Positions 1 to 10,145 of a stretch of 64,000 nt of DNA are shown here, piece after piece. Each line of letters starts with the position of its first letter. Position 1 is the stretch's first letter. The translations under genes were made by a program, and so were the position numbers. The notes under the pieces are model-generated. The model was not told the DNA's origin, made no database searches, and saw only the letters and a program-made list of their open reading frames with translations. The stretch comes from Bremerella sp. P1 (lineage in GTDB: Bacteria; Planctomycetota; Planctomycetia; Pirellulales; Pirellulaceae). The stretch spans positions 1,674,001-1,738,000 of the forward strand of contig NZ_CP118164.1 of assembly GCF_028748185.1 (NCBI RefSeq), written 5' to 3'.

Positions 1-773
1 AAGGGATAAGCACGACCTGCCGTCAGTCGAACGATCTCGCGGAATTCGGTTTTGTCACCGGACTGCACGTGGTTGTCGATCAGAGTACGACCGAGCTTAC
101 CGAAGTCCATGGTGAACGAAACGGTACTGCGGACGACGATTTCATAGTCGCCCGTTTCCTCGGCGAGGATACTGCCGTTCCAATGGATGTAGAAGTCTTC
201 CTTCTTGATGCCTTCGCCGGGGCTTTCGCGACCGAAGTCAAAGTCGATCATCGGATCGACGCGTTCGATCTTTTTGTTCTCGTTCTTCCAACGCGAGCCA
301 GCAAAGTAGATCCCTTTCACACCACGTTCTTCAGTGTAGCCAGGAGCGCCATGAAAGTGACTGTAAAGATCGGCCAGGCTCTGACGGAGTTGATTGCCGG
401 TGAGACGCGCCAGCGTGATTTGCGGAGGACGATTTCGGATGCGGGCCGCTTCGCTATAGAACGCATAGTGCATGAATGCAGCGACCGCTTCGGCATCGGG
501 ACCGACACATGCTTCGGCGTCCCCTTCGGGCATGGTCTTAGTGATCTGGTGCGTCAGCTCGCCGAGGCTGGCATCGCCAACCAATGCCGCTTCGTAGGCA
601 CCGTCGACGCCTTCCCCTTTTTCGCCGTGGCAATCGGCGCACATCGAACTGTAGATCTTCCGCCCCTTTTCGCGCACAGCTTCCTCGTCGGCCCAAGACG
701 TTTGGGCGAAACCAACAAGTGCCAACAGCGCAAGCGGCAGGGTGGTACGAACGAACTGAGGATGGAAGGTCAT
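1..773 (-). CDS. Planctomycete cytochrome c / PA14-domain protein, 3' end outside window
   Basis: Partial gene; the C-terminus lies left of the window. The ATG at 773 opens a signal peptide (residues 1-29, hydrophobic LPLALLALVGF core). A c-type haem motif C45-A-D-C48-H49 follows, with a Met-Pro at about residue 81 that could supply the axial Met. Residues about 118-140 resemble the PSD3/DUF1587 region that follows the cytochrome domain in planctomycete DUF1592-type proteins. From about residue 150 (GIYFAGSRWKNE) the sequence looks like a PA14 carbohydrate-binding domain. Such multi-domain secreted haem proteins are abundant in planctomycetes; their exact reactions are largely unknown. Role in polymer breakdown or periplasmic redox is inference. 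The open frame on the plus strand is a shadow. Confidence 0.8.
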   Translation of the reverse strand, partial: MTFHPQFVRTTLPLALLALVGFAQTSWADEEAVREKGRKIYSSMCADCHGEKGEGVDGAYEAALVGDASLGELTHQITKTMPEGDAEACVGPDAEAVAAFMHYAFYSEAARIRNRPPQITLARLTGNQLRQSLADLYSHFHGAPGYTEERGVKGIYFAGSRWKNENKKIERVDPMIDFDFGRESPGEGIKKEDFYIHWNGSILAEETGDYEIVVRSTVSFTMDFGKLGRTLIDNHVQSGDKTEFREIVRLTAGRAYP

Positions 774-1118
774 AGGCTCGTGGAGCGTGCTTTGCAGACT
801 TGTAGGGATTACCCGTCCGACGTTCCTTGAGGGAACCAAACGTCGTTGTTCTACAATAGCTAGCAGGTGGGGGAGGAACGGGAGGCGGGATGTCACCTTC
901 GGCAGGTCGACTATGTTGTTACATCGTCGCGATATGCCAAAGGGTTTTCCTGAAAACTTTCAGGTCGTTTTATTTTACACGAGAGTAGCGAGGCAAGTCC
1001 AATAGGAAAACCCTTTGATAGCCATAACTTGCGGCCAATACCTAGCTCCCCTGCCGGGTGGCAAGGTGCAGGTTTCGCTGGATATCATGCGGCCTGAGAG
1101 GCCTGAAAGCCGATCGAC
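774..1118. other. Intergenic region with a 14-bp inverted repeat
   Basis: This is a non-coding gap between two minus-strand genes. It contains a perfect 14-bp inverted repeat, CAAAGGGTTTTCCT at 938-951 and its complement at 1004-1017, separated by 52 bases. It may serve as the promoter region of the cytochrome gene or be the remnant of a small element. No supported gene was seen. Confidence 0.5.
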
Positions 1119-2585
1119 CTACTTTTTCTTCTTACCCTTCCCCTTTTTCGCGGGGCCTGGTGCGTATTTCGGATTCGGCTCGGTGGGGATCAACGCCCCG
1201 ACACTTTCATGCCAGCGGAGCACGTCGGCCAGCAGTTCGTCCCGCTTCTCGGGGTTCGAAGCGGCCAGGTCATGGCGTTCGCCAATGTCCTTCCGCAGAT
1301 CGTAGAGTTCGACGGCACCGTTTTCAGGCAGCTTCTCGGAGCCACCATCAAGCACCCACTCTTCGTGATAGAGATGCAGCTTCCAATGATCTTTGTTGAT
1401 GACGGTCACCGGTCGCGAGCGAAAGCCGGTGCGAACATCGAGCGGACGTCCCCGCGTGACGGCCGTGTTCAGATAGCCTGGGAAATGCCAGAAGATCGCC
1501 GAACGCTCGAGCTGTCCTTTGCCAGTCAGCAGCGGCATCAGGCTTTCGCCGTCGAGGACTTTGTCCTTGGGGACCGAGATGCCAGCGGCGTCGAGAATGG
1601 TCGGATAGAGATCGACCTGAATGACCGGCACATCACACGTCCTGCCCGGCTTGATCTTGCCCGGCCAACGAATGATGAACGGCTCGCGAATGCCTCCTTC
1701 GTAGTAGCCTCCTTTGTTGCCTCGCAGCGGTTCCTGAAGCGACTGCGGCGTCGCGCCGTTGTCGCTGGTGAAGATGACCATCGTTTTGTCGGCCAGCTTC
1801 AACTCGTCGAGCTTCTTCAGCAAACGTCCAACGCTTTCATCCAGGTCGTACGTACAGGCCGCGTACATGACCGACTTGTGGTTTTCGCCTTTGGGCTTGG
1901 CTTCGAAGTGGCCGACCGTTTTCGGTTGTCCTTGCAGTGGCCCATGGATCGCATGATGCGGCAGGTAACAGAAGAAAGGACGATCGCGATTCTTCTCGAT
2001 GAACGCACATGCTTTGTCGGTCAGGGTGAAGACGCCTTTGGGGTCGCTGGGTGGTCCTTTTTTATTGGTTTCGGTTCCTTCCTTTAGCTCGCCATCGCCG
2101 AACGAATCGTACGTTTCGTCGAAGCCTTGCTTGCTCGGGTTGGCTCCATCCTTGCCAGACAGGTGCCACTTGCCGAAGTGCCCCGTCGCATAGCCAGCAT
2201 CTTTCAGGGCTTCGGCCAGTGTGTAGTTCTCGGGGTTGAGACCATCGCGGTTGGGAATGGGATTCAGCCGCATCTCATTTTTAGGACCGCGGTTGGTGCT
2301 ATAGACGGCGTACAGATGATGCCGCGGGGTGTACTGCCCCGAAAGCATACAGGCCCGGCTCGGTGCGCAGTTGCCAGCACAGGCATAGCCAGCCGAGAAC
2401 GCCATGCCCTGCTTCGCCAACGCATCGATGACAGGCGTTTCGTAGAAGTCGCTTCCCTGGTAGCCAACGTCCTTCCAGCCCATGTCATCGGCGTAGATCA
2501 GCACGAAGTTGGGACGGTCGTCCGCAAACGCCTGGGAAAGGACCGCGAAGGAAAACAGCAAGGCGATAAGCGTGGGGCGAAGCAT
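1119..2585 (-). CDS. Secreted sulfatase (formylglycine type)
   Basis: Type I sulfatase that would hydrolyse sulfate esters, probably of marine polysaccharides, in the periplasm or outside. The ATG at 2585 starts a clean signal peptide (MLRPTLIALLFSF...ADD); a longer frame to 2612 would put extra residues in front of it. The signature C73-A-P-S-R77 contains the cysteine converted to formylglycine, so it needs a sulfatase-maturating enzyme encoded elsewhere. Metal-binding residues are the D33-D34 pair (YADDMG) and the later TSDNGA motif. At about 488 residues it has normal family length. The C-terminus is lysine-rich (KKGKGKKKK). Substrate cannot be read from the sequence. Confidence 0.93.
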   Translation of the reverse strand: MLRPTLIALLFSFAVLSQAFADDRPNFVLIYADDMGWKDVGYQGSDFYETPVIDALAKQGMAFSAGYACAGNCAPSRACMLSGQYTPRHHLYAVYSTNRGPKNEMRLNPIPNRDGLNPENYTLAEALKDAGYATGHFGKWHLSGKDGANPSKQGFDETYDSFGDGELKEGTETNKKGPPSDPKGVFTLTDKACAFIEKNRDRPFFCYLPHHAIHGPLQGQPKTVGHFEAKPKGENHKSVMYAACTYDLDESVGRLLKKLDELKLADKTMVIFTSDNGATPQSLQEPLRGNKGGYYEGGIREPFIIRWPGKIKPGRTCDVPVIQVDLYPTILDAAGISVPKDKVLDGESLMPLLTGKGQLERSAIFWHFPGYLNTAVTRGRPLDVRTGFRSRPVTVINKDHWKLHLYHEEWVLDGGSEKLPENGAVELYDLRKDIGERHDLAASNPEKRDELLADVLRWHESVGALIPTEPNPKYAPGPAKKGKGKKKK

Positions 2586-2675
2586 GGCAATCTCAACGAA
2601 AAGGGCCGACAAGTCATGTCTGACTACGTCGGCCCAGTATAGTTGATCAGGCGTACGATTGCACGCAAGGTCGCG

Positions 2676-3848
2676 TTATTCGCCGCGAGGACCTTGTTGC
2701 CGACGTCGCTGTTGAGGCTGCGAGCTCTTGATCGGCTTATCGCTTACTTCGATGTCCTTACCTTGCAGAATCTTCTGCAAAAACGCCTCGACGCGCTCGT
2801 TGACTTCCTGACCAGCGAAGCCATGACCAGCCCCTTCTACCGGCACGAAGGTCGAGTCGACGCCTGCCTTGGTCAGCGTCTCGTGGAAGTCGACCGACTG
2901 CTGAAACGGCACGGTGCCATCTTTCGTCCCATGCAGGATCAAGATCGGAGCGTCCCCTTCCGAAACATGGAACTGAGGAGAAGCCGACTTGGCGACGTCG
3001 ACGTTCTCTTTCGCCGTGCCACCCAGCAGCTTGCTCTCCGGCGAGTCGGGGCTGTTGTGGCGTTCAAACCCAGGACCATCGCCCATCGTCAGCATGTTGG
3101 CCGGGCCGAAGAAATCGATCACGCCAGCGACCTTCAGCGATTGATCGGCGTGGGGTCCCAGCTTGCCGTCCAGCTCAGGTACGTCGGCCGAGACACCGAG
3201 CATCGCCACGAGATGACCGCCTGCGGAACTTCCCCAGACGACGATCTTATCGGGGTCCCAGTTGTACTTTTCGGCATTGGCTTTGACCCAGCGGAGACCG
3301 GCCTGGCAATCGTGAATCTGCGTCGGCCAGCTGGCCACGTCGGTCAAGCGATATCCGATCGAGACCGCGGCATAGTCGCCGCTACGCACCAGGGGAATGG
3401 CACGACTCAGGTATGGCCCATGGGTTCCGCCTTGCCAGCCGCCCCCGTGAATCAACACGATCACCGGCAGTGGCTTGTCGGTCGAACGCTTCTCCGGCAC
3501 GGCGATGTCCAGCTTCTGCCGATTGATCTTCTCGTCGCCGTAAGGAATGTCACGCGTGATCTCGATGCCTTCTACGTTGTTGCCTAGCTGCGGTCGCTGA
3601 CCTTGACGCTGTCGTTGCATTTGAGCCCGTCGCTTTTCAAAGGTCTCGAATTCTTCCTTGGTAACGCTCCCGTCCGAATCACTATCGAGTCGGCCGAACA
3701 GCTGCTGAGCACGCTCAGGCAATTCGTCCTTTTCAATCTTGCCATCGCTGTTGCGATCGAGCCGATCGAAGGATGGTGCCTGGGCGAAGATCGGCCCGAC
3801 GAGAAAGAGACAACCAAGAACAGAAAGTAACCGCGCTGAGCATTTCAT
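2676..3848 (-). CDS. Secreted EF-hand alpha/beta-hydrolase (esterase/lipase family)
   Basis: A 390-residue protein: signal peptide 1-22, two EF-hand loops (D31-N33-D35-G36...E42 and D55-D57-D59-G60...E66), a basic linker, then an alpha/beta-hydrolase of the BD-FAE/HSL-like type. The oxyanion motif is H134-G-G-G137, the nucleophile elbow is G206-S-S208-A-G210, and the acid and base are D310 (HGTKDG) and H342 (GAGHGF), giving a complete Ser-Asp-His triad. The probable role is hydrolysis of ester groups on extracellular carbohydrates, fitting the sulfatase beside it. Calcium dependence through the EF hands is inferred. Fusions of EF hands to hydrolases are common in planctomycetes. Confidence 0.92.
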   Translation of the reverse strand: MKCSARLLSVLGCLFLVGPIFAQAPSFDRLDRNSDGKIEKDELPERAQQLFGRLDSDSDGSVTKEEFETFEKRRAQMQRQRQGQRPQLGNNVEGIEITRDIPYGDEKINRQKLDIAVPEKRSTDKPLPVIVLIHGGGWQGGTHGPYLSRAIPLVRSGDYAAVSIGYRLTDVASWPTQIHDCQAGLRWVKANAEKYNWDPDKIVVWGSSAGGHLVAMLGVSADVPELDGKLGPHADQSLKVAGVIDFFGPANMLTMGDGPGFERHNSPDSPESKLLGGTAKENVDVAKSASPQFHVSEGDAPILILHGTKDGTVPFQQSVDFHETLTKAGVDSTFVPVEGAGHGFAGQEVNERVEAFLQKILQGKDIEVSDKPIKSSQPQQRRRQQGPRGE

Positions 3849-4057
3849 AGCCAGACCCTCTGAAGATCATGCCAAGTTGCGAAAAGGAAAGGTTCATCCG
3901 TTAAACCCCCAGAGGCAACGTAAAGTTTCGCAATTGGGTGGAAATTAGTCTCAGAAGGCGATTGGCATCTATCCATCTAGCGAGCCACACAAGACTTATC
4001 TTAGTACAGACCGACCCAACAATGGACAGTGGGCACACAGTACGCAAATATCATCTT

Positions 4058-4260
4058 CCCAGGCCTGGAAGGCCGATCGAATGTAGCCAGGGGCGTGAGC
4101 CCCTGGAATCAGTTGGCTGCAATAAAGAAAGCCCTGGAAGGGCGACCGAAGCTTCCTATCATGCTTTTCGGCCGCCCTTCCAGGGCTATAGACTCGAACT
4201 GTTTATTCCACAACCAAGGGCTCACGCCCCTGGCTACATTCGGCCGGGCCTCCGGCCCTT
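4058..4260. repeat. REP-like nested palindromic element
   Basis: A non-coding element of about 200 bases built of nested inverted repeats. The outer arms (4080-4106 and 4214-4240) contain AATGTAGCCAGGGGCGTGAG and match in 26 of 27 positions. Inner 14-bp arms at 4131-4144 and 4173-4186 (GCCCTGGAAGGGCG) are perfect. GC-rich short palindromes (AGGCCTGGAAGGCC; GGCCGGGCCTCCGGCC) flank the outer arms. The structure resembles REP/BIME elements mobilised by RAYT transposases. Short open frames across it are not genes. Confidence 0.75.
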
Positions 4261-4264
4261 AAGA

Positions 4265-4531
4265 CTAGTGAACTTGGTTGGTCACTTCATCTTGGACATC
4301 GTGGTCGCTGCAATCGGCCGGTTCCTGGCAGCGTTCCTCTTCGGGAATGCGGCTGCATGATGGCGATGGATTGCTGCACGCGTCGCAGATCGGATTGCCG
4401 ACCGAGTCTTTGAACTTGTTCAGCCCGCCGCAGCTTCCCTTGATTTCGCGATTGCTGAGGATCACACCGATCGCCATCCCGGTCAACACAATGGCGAACA
4501 CGCCGATGGTAATGAGCAACATGTAAAGCAT
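4265..4531 (-). CDS. nqrM: Na+-NQR maturation protein NqrM (DUF539-like)
   Basis: An 88-residue protein with one N-terminal membrane helix (MLYMLLITIGVFAIVLTGMA), a KGSCGG motif at residues 31-36 and further cysteines C49, C52 and C59. This matches the small NqrM family, needed to insert the Fe centre during assembly of the sodium-pumping NADH:quinone reductase. It is the last gene of the nqr-apbE run, 12 bases after apbE. The tail, with extra C68 and C74 and many acidic residues, is longer than in typical NqrM. The identification rests on the cysteine pattern, size and gene order. Confidence 0.82.
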   Translation of the reverse strand: MLYMLLITIGVFAIVLTGMAIGVILSNREIKGSCGGLNKFKDSVGNPICDACSNPSPSCSRIPEEERCQEPADCSDHDVQDEVTNQVH

Positions 4532-4543
4532 GGCGAATGTCCT

Positions 4544-5572
4544 CTAATTCAATTGGTACTGCTGCCAGGCAGTGGTAGCTTTTGTCTCGACGGTGCCATC
4601 CTCTTTCCGCATCTGGAAGAAAACGGCCATTTCGTGCTCTTGTGCGAAATTATATCCTTCGACCGGCCCCAAGACCAAAAAAGCGGTCGCATAGCCGTCG
4701 GCCAGCATGCAGTTTTCAAACAGGACACTGACCGATGCCAGGTCGTGCTCGACCGGTCTGCCGGTCTTGGGATTGATCGTATGCGAGTAACGCTGGCCTT
4801 CGTGCTTGAAGAAATTGCGGTAGTCGCCTGAGGTCGCGAGCGCCTTGTCTCGCAGGCCGACAATCAGATCATACTTCCGGACATCGTCCGCTGGCGTTTC
4901 GATTCCAATCAGCCATGGCTCGCCAGTAGGCTTCAGGCCGGTCGCGCGGACTTCGCCACCGATCTCGACCATGAAATCGGTGAAGCCTTCCCGCTGGATC
5001 AACTCGAAGACAACGTCAACGCCATACCCTTTCGCGATCGCGGACAAGTCGACGTAGACGTTGTCTTGGGCTTTGCGAAGTGCTGGCGGATCGACCTGGA
5101 CCTCTACCTGCTGGTAACCGACTAGCTTGCTGGCCTGATCGATCTCGTCGTCAGTCGGAAACTCTTTTCGCTTCTTATCGGGACCAAACCGCCATAGGTT
5201 CACGGCCGGCCCAACAGTCACGTCGAACGCTCCGTCGGTGGCGTGACTGATCTGCTGAGCTGCCAGAACGACTTCGATCAGTTGGCTCGAAACGGGGAAC
5301 CACTCACCGGCCGGGGACTTGTTGAATCGAGAGAGTTCTGAATCGGGATCGTAGGTCGACATCTGACGATTGACCTCAGCCAAAAGCTCGTCGACCTTTT
5401 CCTGGAGCTTGAGCAACCGCTGGGGACCTTCAGGTAAGGTGACCACGCGAATGTGATACGTGGTCCCCATCGTCTGACCTTCAATGGTCGCGACCGGGTC
5501 TGGCGGGGCAGCTTGTTGGCATCCAAGGAAAACGGCCAGCCATAAGAGGCTGGCCGTACTGTAGCTTTGCAT
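4544..5572 (-). CDS. apbE: FAD:protein FMN transferase (ApbE), lipoprotein
   Basis: Flavin transferase that covalently attaches FMN to threonines of NqrB and NqrC. The 342-residue protein begins with a lipoprotein signal peptide ending at C18 (AVFLGC). Family motifs are present: STYDPDSELSRFN (72-84), DLSAIAKGYGVD (175-186), GGE (205-207), SGDYRNFF (248-255) and HTINPKTGRP (264-273). It lies between nqrF and nqrM on the same strand, and its acceptor motif SGAT is found in both NqrB and NqrC of this operon, so its partner proteins are clear. Confidence 0.95.
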   Translation of the reverse strand: MQSYSTASLLWLAVFLGCQQAAPPDPVATIEGQTMGTTYHIRVVTLPEGPQRLLKLQEKVDELLAEVNRQMSTYDPDSELSRFNKSPAGEWFPVSSQLIEVVLAAQQISHATDGAFDVTVGPAVNLWRFGPDKKRKEFPTDDEIDQASKLVGYQQVEVQVDPPALRKAQDNVYVDLSAIAKGYGVDVVFELIQREGFTDFMVEIGGEVRATGLKPTGEPWLIGIETPADDVRKYDLIVGLRDKALATSGDYRNFFKHEGQRYSHTINPKTGRPVEHDLASVSVLFENCMLADGYATAFLVLGPVEGYNFAQEHEMAVFFQMRKEDGTVETKATTAWQQYQLN

Positions 5573-5608
5573 GATCTTCGCGAGCCGGATCGACTCGCCG
5601 CTTTGGGC

Positions 5609-6832
5609 TTAGCCGCCGAAGTCGTCGAAGCGGATGTTTTCTGGTTCGACGCCCAGATCGTCCAGCATCTTAAAGACGGCCTGGTTCATCATTGGCGGAC
5701 CACACATGTAGTATTCGATGTCTTCGGGAGCCGGGTGATCCTTCAGGTAGTTTTCCAACAGCACCTGGTGAATGAATCCCTGGTACCCGGTCCAGTTGTC
5801 TTCCGGCAGCGGATCGGACAACGCGATGTTGAACTTGAAGTTGGGGAACTGCTCTTCGATCTCGCGGAACTCTTCCACGTAGAACAATTCGCGAAGACTA
5901 CGACCACCGTACCAGTAGGTCACCTTGCGGCCGGTCTTGATGTTCTTGAACAGCTCGAAGATATGGCTACGCAGCGGAGCCATACCGGCACCACCACCGA
6001 TGTAGACCATTTCGGCGTCGCTATCGTTGATGAAGAACTCACCGTAAGGACCGCTGATGGTCACCTTGTCGCCAGGCTTGCAGTTAAAGATGTAACTGGA
6101 AACCTTACCCGGAGGCGTGCCTTCAGGAGCACGCGGCGGAGGCGAAGCAACACGGACGTTGAGCATGATGATGCCCTTTTCGCCCGGGTAGTTGGCCATC
6201 GAGTAAGCACGGATGACCGGCTCGTCGACCTTGCTGGTGTAACGCCAGAGGTTGAACTTGTCCCAGTCTTCGTGGTATTCCTCTTCAATGTCGAAGTCTT
6301 TGTAATTCAGTTCGTGCGGAGGAACTTCGATCTGGATATAACCACCGGCCTTGAAGGGAACGGATTCGCCTTCAGGAATCTTCAGCTTGAATTCTTTAAT
6401 GAACGTGGCGACGTTGCGATTCGAGATGACTTCGCATTCCCACTTCTTGGTTTCCAGGGCTTCGTGCGGGACTTCGATTTCCATGTCCTGCTTCACAGCC
6501 ACCTGGCAGGAAAGACGATAGCCTTCGCGTGCCTGACGCTTGTTGATGTGCGATCGCTCGGTTGGCAGAATGTCGCCGCCACCGCTCTTCACGCGGACAA
6601 TACATTGGGCACACGTACCACCGCCACCGCAGGCCGAGGAGACGAACACGCCCTGGTCGGCAAGTGCGTTAAGCAGTTTGCCGCCAGCCGGGACACAGAT
6701 GTCCTTGGTGTGTTCGTTGATGTCGATCTGAACATCGCCGGACGGCACCAAAGCCTTCTTGGCCAAGAGAATGATGACCACCAGGAGCAAAACCACCCCT
6801 GTGAACATGCTCACGCCGAGAACAATTGCCAT
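5609..6832 (-). CDS. nqrF: Na+-translocating NADH:quinone reductase subunit F
   Basis: The NADH-oxidising subunit, 407 residues as usual. It has an N-terminal membrane anchor (residues 3-24), a [2Fe-2S] domain with C68-x5-C74-x2-C77...C109, an FAD-binding RAYS motif (208-211), and a NADH-binding part with GGGAGMAP (279-286) and CGPPMM (377-382). It passes electrons from NADH via FAD and the iron-sulfur cluster to the membrane subunits. The protein ends in DDFGG, typical of NqrF. It is the last structural gene of the operon. Confidence 0.97.
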   Translation of the reverse strand: MAIVLGVSMFTGVVLLLVVIILLAKKALVPSGDVQIDINEHTKDICVPAGGKLLNALADQGVFVSSACGGGGTCAQCIVRVKSGGGDILPTERSHINKRQAREGYRLSCQVAVKQDMEIEVPHEALETKKWECEVISNRNVATFIKEFKLKIPEGESVPFKAGGYIQIEVPPHELNYKDFDIEEEYHEDWDKFNLWRYTSKVDEPVIRAYSMANYPGEKGIIMLNVRVASPPPRAPEGTPPGKVSSYIFNCKPGDKVTISGPYGEFFINDSDAEMVYIGGGAGMAPLRSHIFELFKNIKTGRKVTYWYGGRSLRELFYVEEFREIEEQFPNFKFNIALSDPLPEDNWTGYQGFIHQVLLENYLKDHPAPEDIEYYMCGPPMMNQAVFKMLDDLGVEPENIRFDDFGG

Positions 6833-6898
6833 GACTAACTTCTTCCTGATACCAGGATTTTGCTAAGTAAATTCGATGCGACAGTTACCGGGCAGCTC

Positions 6899-7513
6899 TT
6901 ACTGAATCATACCGCCGAACGACATGAAGGCCATTGCCATCAGACCGGCGGTGATGAACGTGATCCCCAGGCCTTTCAGGCCATCTGGCACGTCGCTGTA
7001 TTTCAGCTTTTCACGAATACCAGCCAAAGCGGCGATGGCCAATGCCCAACCGAAACCGGCCGACAAACCATAAACCACGCTTTGACCGAAGTTGTAATTA
7101 CGTTCGACCATGAACAGCGAACCACCGAGGATGGCACAGTTCACGGTAATCAGCGGCAGGAAGATACCCAGGGCCGCGTACAGGGCAGGCACGTAACGAT
7201 CGAGCGTCATTTCCAGGATCTGCACGATCGCCGCGATCACGCCGATGTAGCTGATCAGACCAAGAAAGCTCAGGTCCATATCGCCCAGGCTAGGACTGAT
7301 CCAAGCCATCGCACCCTTCTTGAGGAAGAAGGAGTACAGCAACTGGTTGGCAGGAATGGTGATTCCCATGACCGCAATCACGGCCAACCCCAAACCAAGG
7401 GCCGTCTTCACGTTCTTAGAAACAGCCAGGAACGTACACATTCCCAGGAAGAACGAGAGGGCTAGGTTTTCGCTGAAGATTGCCTTGAGGGCAATGGTCA
7501 AATAGCTTTCCAT
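6899..7513 (-). CDS. nqrE: Na+-NQR subunit E
   Basis: Integral membrane subunit of 204 residues with about six hydrophobic helices (for example [20 protein letters not shown] and [20 protein letters not shown]). It is homologous to NqrD and RnfA/RnfE; these paired subunits form the inverted repeat that holds an intramembrane iron-sulfur centre. The start is 3 bases downstream of the nqrD stop, which indicates translational coupling. Confidence 0.96.
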   Translation of the reverse strand: MESYLTIALKAIFSENLALSFFLGMCTFLAVSKNVKTALGLGLAVIAVMGITIPANQLLYSFFLKKGAMAWISPSLGDMDLSFLGLISYIGVIAAIVQILEMTLDRYVPALYAALGIFLPLITVNCAILGGSLFMVERNYNFGQSVVYGLSAGFGWALAIAALAGIREKLKYSDVPDGLKGLGITFITAGLMAMAFMSFGGMIQ

Positions 7514-7516
7514 GTT

Positions 7517-8134
7517 TTAACCCTCCGACTCGACTTGATCTGGATTAAACGTCCGAACGACCCAAATGATGAAGCCGATCAGGAAGAACGCACTGGGTGG
7601 CAGCAGCATCAAGCCGTTGCCGACATAGGCGTCCGGCATGACTTCGATACCAAACAGCTTGCCACTACCAAACAGTTCGCGGAAAAAACCGACGATCAGC
7701 AGGATCATCGAGTAACCCAAACCATTACCAATACCGTCGAGGAAACTGATCCCCGGCTTGTGCTTCATGGCAAATGCTTCGGCACGCCCCATCACGATAC
7801 AGTTGGTGATGATCAGGCCGACGAACACCGACATCTGCTTACTGATGTCATAGGCGAACGCTTTGAGCAACTGATCGACCACGATCACCAGCGACGCAAT
7901 GATCGTCATCTGGACGATAATACGAATGCTACTGGGGATGAACTTACGAATCAGGCTCACACCCAAGTTCGAGCAAGCGGTCACCGCGATGACGGCGATA
8001 CACATCACGAACGATGTTTCCAGCTTGGAAGTCACGGCCAACGCGGAACAGATCCCCAGGACCTGCAAAGCGATCGGATTGTTATGCACGACGGGGTCGA
8101 GCAAAACGTCCTTAGGAGACTGCGAATCAGCCAT
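7517..8134 (-). CDS. nqrD: Na+-NQR subunit D
   Basis: Integral membrane subunit of 205 residues with about six transmembrane segments and the conserved [20 protein letters not shown]-terminal stretch of NqrD. It pairs with NqrE in the sodium-translocating core. Its start overlaps the end of nqrC by 8 bases, so the two are translationally coupled. Confidence 0.96.
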   Translation of the reverse strand: MADSQSPKDVLLDPVVHNNPIALQVLGICSALAVTSKLETSFVMCIAVIAVTACSNLGVSLIRKFIPSSIRIIVQMTIIASLVIVVDQLLKAFAYDISKQMSVFVGLIITNCIVMGRAEAFAMKHKPGISFLDGIGNGLGYSMILLIVGFFRELFGSGKLFGIEVMPDAYVGNGLMLLPPSAFFLIGFIIWVVRTFNPDQVESEG

Positions 8135-8918
8135 TGGACTTCTCCTTCGTTTTCAGACTTTCGAGATACGGTCCGAAGCCTTGCTCGCCTAGCCAGAAGC
8201 GGACAAAGTTGTTCACACCCTTGGTGGTGATCGTCGCGCCAGAAAGACCGTCGACTTGCGATTCACCCATGCCGATACCTTTGACGACTTCGATCAGGAC
8301 CTTGCCTTCGTCGTTGCGGACTTCTTTGCCAGGCCACTTGTCTTTCCAGACCTGGTTATCGACTTCACCACCCAAGCCTGGCGTTTCGCCATGCTGGTAG
8401 AAGGTGATTCCCTTGGCAGTGTCCAGGTCGGACTCGAGGGCCAAAAAGCCGTACATCGTCGACCACAGTCCCTTGCCGTAGATCGGAAGCACGACGCCCG
8501 TTAGGGCACCATCTTCTGACTTCACCAGGTAGACATCGGCGAACTTTTCGGTTCGGGGAATGCCTGTCAGACCATCAACCTCGCGGTTCAGCTTGGGGTT
8601 GTCCCGAGCTTCAGCAGGATTGTAGGTGGCAGGATCGGACACGCCAGCTTCTTTCAGTTCTTCGTCGGAAGCGACTTCGCCTGTTTCCAGGTTGATGATC
8701 TGCTTCTCGATCTTCTCGAACTTGGCCGTAATCTGCTCGGTGCTATCACCTTTCTCGAGGAGTCCGGCGGCAGCGAGCACATTTCGTTGTTTATCGAGTT
8801 CCGCATTGGCCTGTTGAATGCTCTTCAGGCCAACGGCTGTTCCACTCACGATGACGGAGCAGACCACGCATAAAACTGCGGCAACCAAAATGGTTCCGGC
8901 AACACTATCACGTCGCAT
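8127..8918 (-). CDS. nqrC: Na+-NQR subunit C (covalent FMN)
   Basis: A 263-residue protein with one N-terminal membrane helix (residues 8-30) and a periplasmic FMN-binding domain. The covalent FMN site is T229 in S226-G-A-T229 ([11 protein letters not shown]). The ATG at 8918 was chosen over an upstream frame start at 8957 because it follows a GGAGAAAGG ribosome-binding site and begins the canonical MRRDS... helix. It overlaps the end of nqrB by 11 bases. It receives electrons in the sodium-coupled step between NqrF and NqrB. Confidence 0.95.
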   Translation of the reverse strand: MRRDSVAGTILVAAVLCVVCSVIVSGTAVGLKSIQQANAELDKQRNVLAAAGLLEKGDSTEQITAKFEKIEKQIINLETGEVASDEELKEAGVSDPATYNPAEARDNPKLNREVDGLTGIPRTEKFADVYLVKSEDGALTGVVLPIYGKGLWSTMYGFLALESDLDTAKGITFYQHGETPGLGGEVDNQVWKDKWPGKEVRNDEGKVLIEVVKGIGMGESQVDGLSGATITTKGVNNFVRFWLGEQGFGPYLESLKTKEKSNG

Positions 8919-10143
8919 AGCGGGCCTTTCTCCGTTTGATGTTAGCTTGCAGAACAAAGTAGTCGATCAGCGGCGCCATGACGTTGCCGAACAAGATCGC
9001 CAACATGATCCCTTCCGGGAAGGCCGGGCTGACACCACGAATCAGAATGGTGACAACACCAATCAGGATGCCGTAAACCCATTTGCCGGTGCGGGTCATT
9101 GCTGCGGAGACAGGGTCGGTCGCCATGAAGACCGTACCGAAGGCAAAGCCACCCACGACCAGGTGCCACCAAGGAGCCATGCCGTACAGGACGTCATCGC
9201 TGACCAGGTAGAAGACGCCTGAGAGGCCCATCGCACCGATCAAGCAGCCAAGCATGATTCGCCACGAACCAATGCCCGTGCAAATCAGGAAGGCCGCACC
9301 GAGCAAACAAGCGAGCACCGAAGTTTCGCCCATCGAACCCTGCATCACACCCAAGAAGGCCTGATTCCAGGTAACCCCGTGGCCGTCGACTTGCTGCATG
9401 GCCTGCTCCATCGTCGTGCCATCGGCAGCCGAAGCAACAATACCCAGCGTCGTGGCTCCACTGAAACCGTCCGGCGAAACAGCCGACCAGATTTTATCAC
9501 CGGTCAGGTCAGTCGCGTACGAGAAGTACAGGAACGCACGAGCGGTCAGAGCCGGGTTCAGGAAGTTCTTACCGGTACCACCGAAGACTTCTTTACCAAC
9601 CAGCACGCCGAAACCAATACCTGCGGCAACCTGCCACAGTGGAATGGTCGGAGGCAGAATCAGCGGAAAGAGCATCCCGGTGACCAGGAAGCCTTCGTTG
9701 ATCTCGTGCTTCCGCACGATGCTGAAGATCAATTCGATCGTACCACCGACGGTCATCGTGACGATGTACACCGGCAGGAAGAAGATCGCCCCCAGCACCA
9801 TGTTCGCGATCCAGCTAGACGGATCGTGACTGAGCCCGGTCATCTGAAAGATCGACTCGTGCCAGTCAGCCGTTGGCGAAGCACCATTGGCGATCTGGAA
9901 GTTGGCCTGGTACCCCGTGTTCCACAATGCCATGTAGATACATGGGAGCAGGGAGAGAACGACGAAGATCATCGTTCGCTTCAGGTCCAACCCGTCGCGC
10001 ACATGGGTCAAACCCTTGGCACGATCTGGTGGCGTGTACAAAAACGTATCCGCCGCTTCGTACAGCGGATAGAGTCGTTCCAACTTTCCTCCTTCGAGGA
10101 ACATTGGTTCGACCTTATCGAGCATTCCGCGTATAAATTTCAT
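8908..10143 (-). CDS. nqrB: Na+-NQR subunit B (covalent FMN)
   Basis: The largest membrane subunit, 411 residues with about ten transmembrane helices. The covalent FMN attachment site is T231 in S228-G-A-T231 ([10 protein letters not shown]). NqrB is the central sodium- and electron-conducting subunit and also binds riboflavin in characterised enzymes. It follows nqrA by 2 bases. The [15 protein letters not shown] stretch (about 185-199) is a family hallmark. Confidence 0.97.
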   Translation of the reverse strand: MKFIRGMLDKVEPMFLEGGKLERLYPLYEAADTFLYTPPDRAKGLTHVRDGLDLKRTMIFVVLSLLPCIYMALWNTGYQANFQIANGASPTADWHESIFQMTGLSHDPSSWIANMVLGAIFFLPVYIVTMTVGGTIELIFSIVRKHEINEGFLVTGMLFPLILPPTIPLWQVAAGIGFGVLVGKEVFGGTGKNFLNPALTARAFLYFSYATDLTGDKIWSAVSPDGFSGATTLGIVASAADGTTMEQAMQQVDGHGVTWNQAFLGVMQGSMGETSVLACLLGAAFLICTGIGSWRIMLGCLIGAMGLSGVFYLVSDDVLYGMAPWWHLVVGGFAFGTVFMATDPVSAAMTRTGKWVYGILIGVVTILIRGVSPAFPEGIMLAILFGNVMAPLIDYFVLQANIKRRKARYAT

Positions 10144-10145
10144 GG

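Noticed and set aside
69-830. Long plus-strand open frame at the left edge
   Set aside because: It is the complement of the cytochrome c/PA14 gene, which has a signal peptide and a CxxCH motif on the minus strand.
2643-3587. 314-codon plus-strand frame
   Set aside because: It is antisense to the EF-hand esterase with its intact catalytic triad.
4029-4262. Short frames across the palindromic element
   Set aside because: They are produced by the repeat sequence itself, a known source of false genes.
5567-6838. 423-codon plus-strand frame
   Set aside because: It lies antisense to nqrF, whose cofactor motifs are complete; it has no recognisable domain.
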